The notes below the pieces were generated by a model. That model did not search any database. It worked only from the letters and a program-made list of their open reading frames with translations, and was not told the origin of the DNA. From contig JANRJF010000476.1 in NCBI GenBank assembly GCA_033764095.1, forward strand, positions 1 to 7,534: 7,534 bases of DNA. The letters are read 5' to 3'. Below, in pieces: positions 5,357-7,534 of this stretch (position 1 is its first letter; each line of letters begins with the position of its first letter). The position numbers and the translations under genes are program-made. The DNA comes from JBDTMT01 sp033764095 (GTDB taxonomy: Bacteria > Desulfobacterota > Binatia > HRBIN30 > CADEER01).

Positions 5357-6748
5357 TCACTCCCCACCCGGCGTCGCCGGCGGTTCGACCTTCAGGTACG
5401 TGCTCAGCGTTTCGGTCCAGCGTTGCGCGTCCTCGCTGCGCGGGTCGGCGGTGGGCAGCAGCGGTTGGGCGCGGCGGTACTGGTTGAGCGCGGTCGGATA
5501 GTCGCCGCTCAGCCGCGCGGCGGTGGCGAGATGGTAGAAGCCCTCGCCCTCGCGGCCGGCGCGGCCGGCGAGCATGCCGTAGCCGTGCTGGGCGGTGGCG
5601 AGCCAGGGCGCGATCGCCAGCGCGCGCCGGTAGGCGTCCATGGCCGCGGCGCTGTCGCCCAGCGCCTCGTCCGCCTTGCCGAGCTCGAGCAGCGCGCCGG
5701 CGTCGTCGGGCATGCGCTGCAGGTAGGCGCCGAGCAGCTCGCGCGCGCGGGTCGGGTCGCGCTGGCGCAGCGCCAGCCGGCCGAGCTCGCGATCGGCGGC
5801 CGCCAGACCGCCGGCGCGCGCCGCGCTCAGGCTGCGCTGCGCTTCGTCGAGCTCGCCGCTCTCCAGGCAGACGACGCCGTAGAGATACTGCGCGGTGGGA
5901 TCGTGCGGGTGCTGGTCGAGCGCGCGGCGATACGCCGCCAGCACATCGGCCGCCGGCTCGATGCGCGCCCGCACCAGCGCCTGCACGCGCTGCAGGTCGA
6001 AGCTCGCCGGCGGGCGCTGGCGGCGCTTGCCGGGCGAGGTCTTCAGCACCGCTTCGAGGCGGTTGAGGCGCTCGTCGGAGAGCGGGTGGGTCTGCAGGTA
6101 CGCCGGCGCCAGGGTCGGCGACAGCCGCTGCTGGTCGGCGAGCTGCTGGAAGAAGTCGAGCATGGCGCGCGGATCGTAGCCCGCCTCCTGAACGTGCCGC
6201 GCGCCGAAGTAGTCGGCTTCCTGCTCGAAGTCGCGCTGGTACTGCAGGGCCGCCGCCTGCGACGCGGCGGTGGTCAGCGCGCCGGCCGCCGGTTGGATGA
6301 CGCCGAGCAGCATGCCGAGCATGGCAGTGTAGTTGAGCGCCGCGGTCTGCTCCTGCTGCCGCACGACGTGCCGGTTGTGCACGTGGCCGATCTCGTGCCC
6401 GAGCACTCCGGCCAGCTCGTCGTCGCTGCGCACGGCGGCGAGCAGACCGGCGTGCACGTACACCCAGCCACCGGGAACGGCGAAGGCGTTGATGCGCGGG
6501 TCGCGCACGACGGCGAACTGGTACTCGAAGAACGACGGGGTGAGCGTCCTGGCGACCGACTGGCCGATGCGGGTGACGTAGGCGATCACCTCCGGGTCGG
6601 TGATCAGCGGCACGCTCTGCCGCGCGGCGAGGTCGAAGCGCTGTCCGAGATCGCGCTCGCCCTGGTACGACACCGCCGCCGCCGGCCGCGCCAGCAGTGG
6701 CAGCAGCAGCGCGACGGCGAGCAGGCGCGCCGCCGGCATCAGACGCAT
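5357..6748 (-). CDS. Periplasmic M48 metallopeptidase with TPR domain (BepA/YfgC-like)
   Basis: The 463-residue product starts with a signal peptide (residues 1-25, hydrophobic core LLAVALLLPLLA, cleavage near RPAAA). The M48 zinc peptidase domain follows. HEIGH (118-122) supplies two zinc ligands and the catalytic Glu119, and the third ligand is Glu175 in FEQEADYFG. A His-Pro pair (HPLSDERL, His221) matches the conserved His that regulates E. coli BepA. From about residue 250 to 450 a helical TPR region contains repeats such as VLAAYRRALDQHPHDPTAQY and MDAYRRALAIAPWLATAQHG. BepA-type proteins degrade or assist outer-membrane proteins such as LptD and BamA, and a similar envelope quality-control role is inferred here. 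The ATG at 6748 overlaps the upstream small gene by 10 nt. A second ATG at 6739, sharing its A with that gene's TGA (TGATG), is an alternative start. Translational coupling is likely either way. Confidence 0.93.
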   Translation of the reverse strand: MRLMPAARLLAVALLLPLLARPAAAVSYQGERDLGQRFDLAARQSVPLITDPEVIAYVTRIGQSVARTLTPSFFEYQFAVVRDPRINAFAVPGGWVYVHAGLLAAVRSDDELAGVLGHEIGHVHNRHVVRQQEQTAALNYTAMLGMLLGVIQPAAGALTTAASQAAALQYQRDFEQEADYFGARHVQEAGYDPRAMLDFFQQLADQQRLSPTLAPAYLQTHPLSDERLNRLEAVLKTSPGKRRQRPPASFDLQRVQALVRARIEPAADVLAAYRRALDQHPHDPTAQYLYGVVCLESGELDEAQRSLSAARAGGLAAADRELGRLALRQRDPTRARELLGAYLQRMPDDAGALLELGKADEALGDSAAAMDAYRRALAIAPWLATAQHGYGMLAGRAGREGEGFYHLATAARLSGDYPTALNQYRRAQPLLPTADPRSEDAQRWTETLSTYLKVEPPATPGGE

Positions 6749-6951
6749 CGCGTGACGTACTCCAACAGCTCGGCGATCTGCCGCAGCTGCCGCGCGCGCA
6801 GCGGCCGCTCGTCCTCCGGCGCGGCGTGGAACACCTGCAACGCGAGCTGCAGGTTGGCCTCCAGGATGCACACGCAGGCCTCGCTGGCCTCGCGCTCGCG
6901 CGCCCGCCGCCGGGCGCTGGCAATCGAACCGAACGAGATGATCTCAGCCAT
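6739..6951 (-). CDS. Small protein of unknown function (70 residues)
   Basis: I do not recognise this 70-residue product. It has a short N-terminus MAEIISFGSIASARRR followed by a charged, helix-prone body with a Cys-x-Cys (ACVCILEAN, about residues 25-33) and a C-terminal helix RQLRQIAELLEYVTRCV. It has no signal peptide or membrane segment. The case for coding rests on gene packing: the start is 6 nt after the stop of the extended trmJ frame, and the stop overlaps the M48 start (TGATG). The ribosome site is weak (TAGG, with the trmJ stop inside it), which suggests translation coupled to trmJ. It could be a regulatory or accessory partner of the peptidase, but nothing in the sequence shows that. 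Confidence 0.7.
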   Translation of the reverse strand: MAEIISFGSIASARRRAREREASEACVCILEANLQLALQVFHAAPEDERPLRARQLRQIAELLEYVTRCV

Positions 6952-6957
6952 GGAAGC

Positions 6958-7534
6958 CTAACGGCGTGCGCGGTGACCGGTGACCGGTGACCGCTGCGCT
7001 GCGTCCTGCTTCGGACCAGTCACCGGCAACCGGGCTTTGCCCAGCAATCGCTTCGGACCCCCATCCTGGCCTTCCCCCGCTGACGCGGGGGAAGGAATCG
7101 GATCCGGACAGGCCATGTGCGACAGGGGTTGCTGGTTCTGTTTCTTCCCCCGCGGTGCGGGGGAAGGAATCGGATCCATGCCGGCAATGTGCGACAAAGC
7201 GTGTTGGTGCGGTTCCTTCCCCCGCGTCAGCGGGGGAAGGTGAGGATGGGGGTCCGAACTGAATTCTTGGGCAGCGACCGGTAACCGGTCACTGCGCGCG
7301 CCGCCTGTGGCGGCCCAGTCGACCTGGCGGGCCATGCCGCGCAGGATCCGCACCTCGTGCAGACTCGGCGCGGCGCGGCCGATCAGCGCACGCAGCGCGA
7401 ACATGAGGTGCTCGGGGTTCTGCGGATTGAGGAAACCGATGCGCAGCAGCGCCGCCTGCAGATGCGCGTAGAGCCCGTCGAGGGCCGCGGCCGGCGCCGG
7501 CGGCGGCGCGGGCGGCGCCGCCGGTGCCGCGGCG
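6958..7534 (-). CDS. trmJ: TrmJ-type tRNA methyltransferase, C-terminal part, with repeat-encoded tail
   Basis: This is the 3' end of a gene whose start lies beyond the right edge. After an Ala/Pro-rich linker comes the C-terminal region of TrmJ (tRNA Cm32/Um32 2'-O-methyltransferase): LDGLYAHLQAALLRIGFLNP, then QNPEHLMFALRALIGR and HEVRILRGMARQVDW. The match is E. coli TrmJ FYQQLEQTLLATGF, then LRRLFTRA and ELNILRGILA. The SPOUT catalytic domain is outside the window. Family members normally end soon after ILRGI. Here the frame stays open through a 330-bp palindromic repeat and stops at TAG 6960-6958, adding about 112 residues rich in Pro, Gly, His and Lys (for example PHPHLPPLTRGKE and DPIPSPASAGEG). 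The family call is firm; whether the tail is translated and kept is not known. Confidence 0.82.
   Translation of the reverse strand, partial: AAAPAAPPAPPPAPAAALDGLYAHLQAALLRIGFLNPQNPEHLMFALRALIGRAAPSLHEVRILRGMARQVDWAATGGARSDRLPVAAQEFSSDPHPHLPPLTRGKEPHQHALSHIAGMDPIPSPAPRGKKQNQQPLSHMACPDPIPSPASAGEGQDGGPKRLLGKARLPVTGPKQDAAQRSPVTGHRARR
6972..6992. repeat. Three tandem GGTGACC heptamers
   Basis: Three exact head-to-tail copies of GGTGACC (6972-6978, 6979-6985, 6986-6992) form the core of the left outer arm of the large palindrome. The right outer arm carries a diverged, shorter counterpart (7277-7293). Confidence 0.9.
7070..7095. repeat. REP-like hairpin, copy 1
   Basis: CCTTCCCCCGC pairs with GCGGGGGAAGG over 11 bp around the loop TGAC. 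It is followed by AATCGGATCC and a segment GGCCATGTGCGACA that recurs after copy 2, making a 72-73 nt direct repeat. Confidence 0.9.
7144..7166. repeat. REP-like hairpin, copy 2
   Basis: CTTCCCCCGC pairs with GCGGGGGAAG over 10 bp around the 3-nt loop GGT. It begins 73 nt after the equivalent base of copy 1 and shares the downstream AATCGGATCC and GGCAATGTGCGACA. Confidence 0.9.
7215..7240. repeat. REP-like hairpin, copy 3
   Basis: CCTTCCCCCGC pairs with GCGGGGGAAGG over 11 bp around the loop GTCA, the complement of the copy 1 loop. It begins 72 nt after copy 2 but is inverted relative to copy 1, because its right flank (TGAGGATGGGGGTCCGAA) is the inverse of the left flank of copy 1. Confidence 0.9.

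Larger units (their letters stand above)
6968..7297. repeat. Nested composite palindrome with three REP-like hairpins
   Basis: A 330-bp inverted-repeat structure. The outer arms 6968-6988 and 7277-7297 pair with one mismatch and one wobble. They are made of 7-mers: three GGTGACC on the left, and AGTGACC plus GGTTACC plus a partial unit on the right. The inner arms 7052-7095 and 7215-7258 are 44-bp inverted copies with two mismatches. Each inner arm contains a hairpin CCTTCCCCCGC-4 nt-GCGGGGGAAGG, and a third such hairpin lies between them. Short GC-rich hairpins of this kind are typical of REP/BIME-like extragenic elements. Most of the element lies inside the open trmJ frame. Confidence 0.9.

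Noticed and set aside
5423..6961. Plus-strand open frame opposite the M48 peptidase
   Set aside because: The minus strand carries signal peptide, HEIGH and TPRs. The plus frame is a shadow with no recognisable motif.
7070..7240. Possible CRISPR array: three palindromic repeats about 72 nt apart
   Set aside because: The intervals share sequence with each other (AATCGGATCC, ATGTGCGACA), the third copy is inverted relative to copy 1, and there are no cas genes. It is a duplicated REP-like unit.
6980..7262. Plus-strand open frames across the large palindrome
   Set aside because: They are mirror images of the repeat, with no ribosome site and repeat-derived composition. Only the minus frame joins a recognisable gene.

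Overview
The window comes from a high-GC (about 70%) Gram-negative chromosome. A proteobacterium, probably a beta- or gammaproteobacterium, fits best. The reasons are a YqgE/AlgH protein, a TrmJ-type tRNA methyltransferase C-terminus, a periplasmic BepA-like M48 peptidase with a TPR domain, a DUF1329 exported protein and an AmpG-like transporter. The content is mostly chromosomal housekeeping and envelope genes. I see no phage, transposase, CRISPR array or defence system.

Layout, left to right. Positions 1-372 hold a minus-strand tRNA operon, which in transcription order is a strong promoter, tRNA-Gln(CTG), a spacer hairpin, tRNA-Glu(CTC) and an intrinsic terminator. Positions 369-959 (minus) hold a degenerate short-chain dehydrogenase-like protein whose stop codon lies inside the tRNA promoter -35 box. 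Positions ~958-2235 (plus) hold a DUF1329 protein with an export signal and an uncertain, possibly ACG, start. A long palindrome made of 8-nt units fills 2241-2333. Positions 2346-4600 (minus) hold a likely two-gene operon: an AmpG/PAT-like MFS transporter, then a PIG3-type quinone oxidoreductase. A short divergent promoter region separates it from yqgE (4710-5264, plus). A second long palindrome of 8-nt CCTAACAG units fills the gap at 5271-5352. Positions 5357-7534 (minus) hold a compact cluster: the 3' end of trmJ, a 70-residue unknown protein and an M48 peptidase overlapping it.

The most unusual material is in the gaps. Three spacers are occupied almost edge to edge by large palindromes. 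The arms of two, and the outer arms of the third, are built from short (7-8 nt) tandem units of unrelated sequence. The largest (6968-7297) is a nested palindrome with three GC-rich hairpins spaced 72-73 nt apart. It lies inside the trmJ reading frame, which runs through it without a stop and so gains about 112 residues of repeat-encoded C-terminal tail. I found no complete new biological system. The candidates worth checking are this repeat-encoded TrmJ tail and the repeated spacer architecture.
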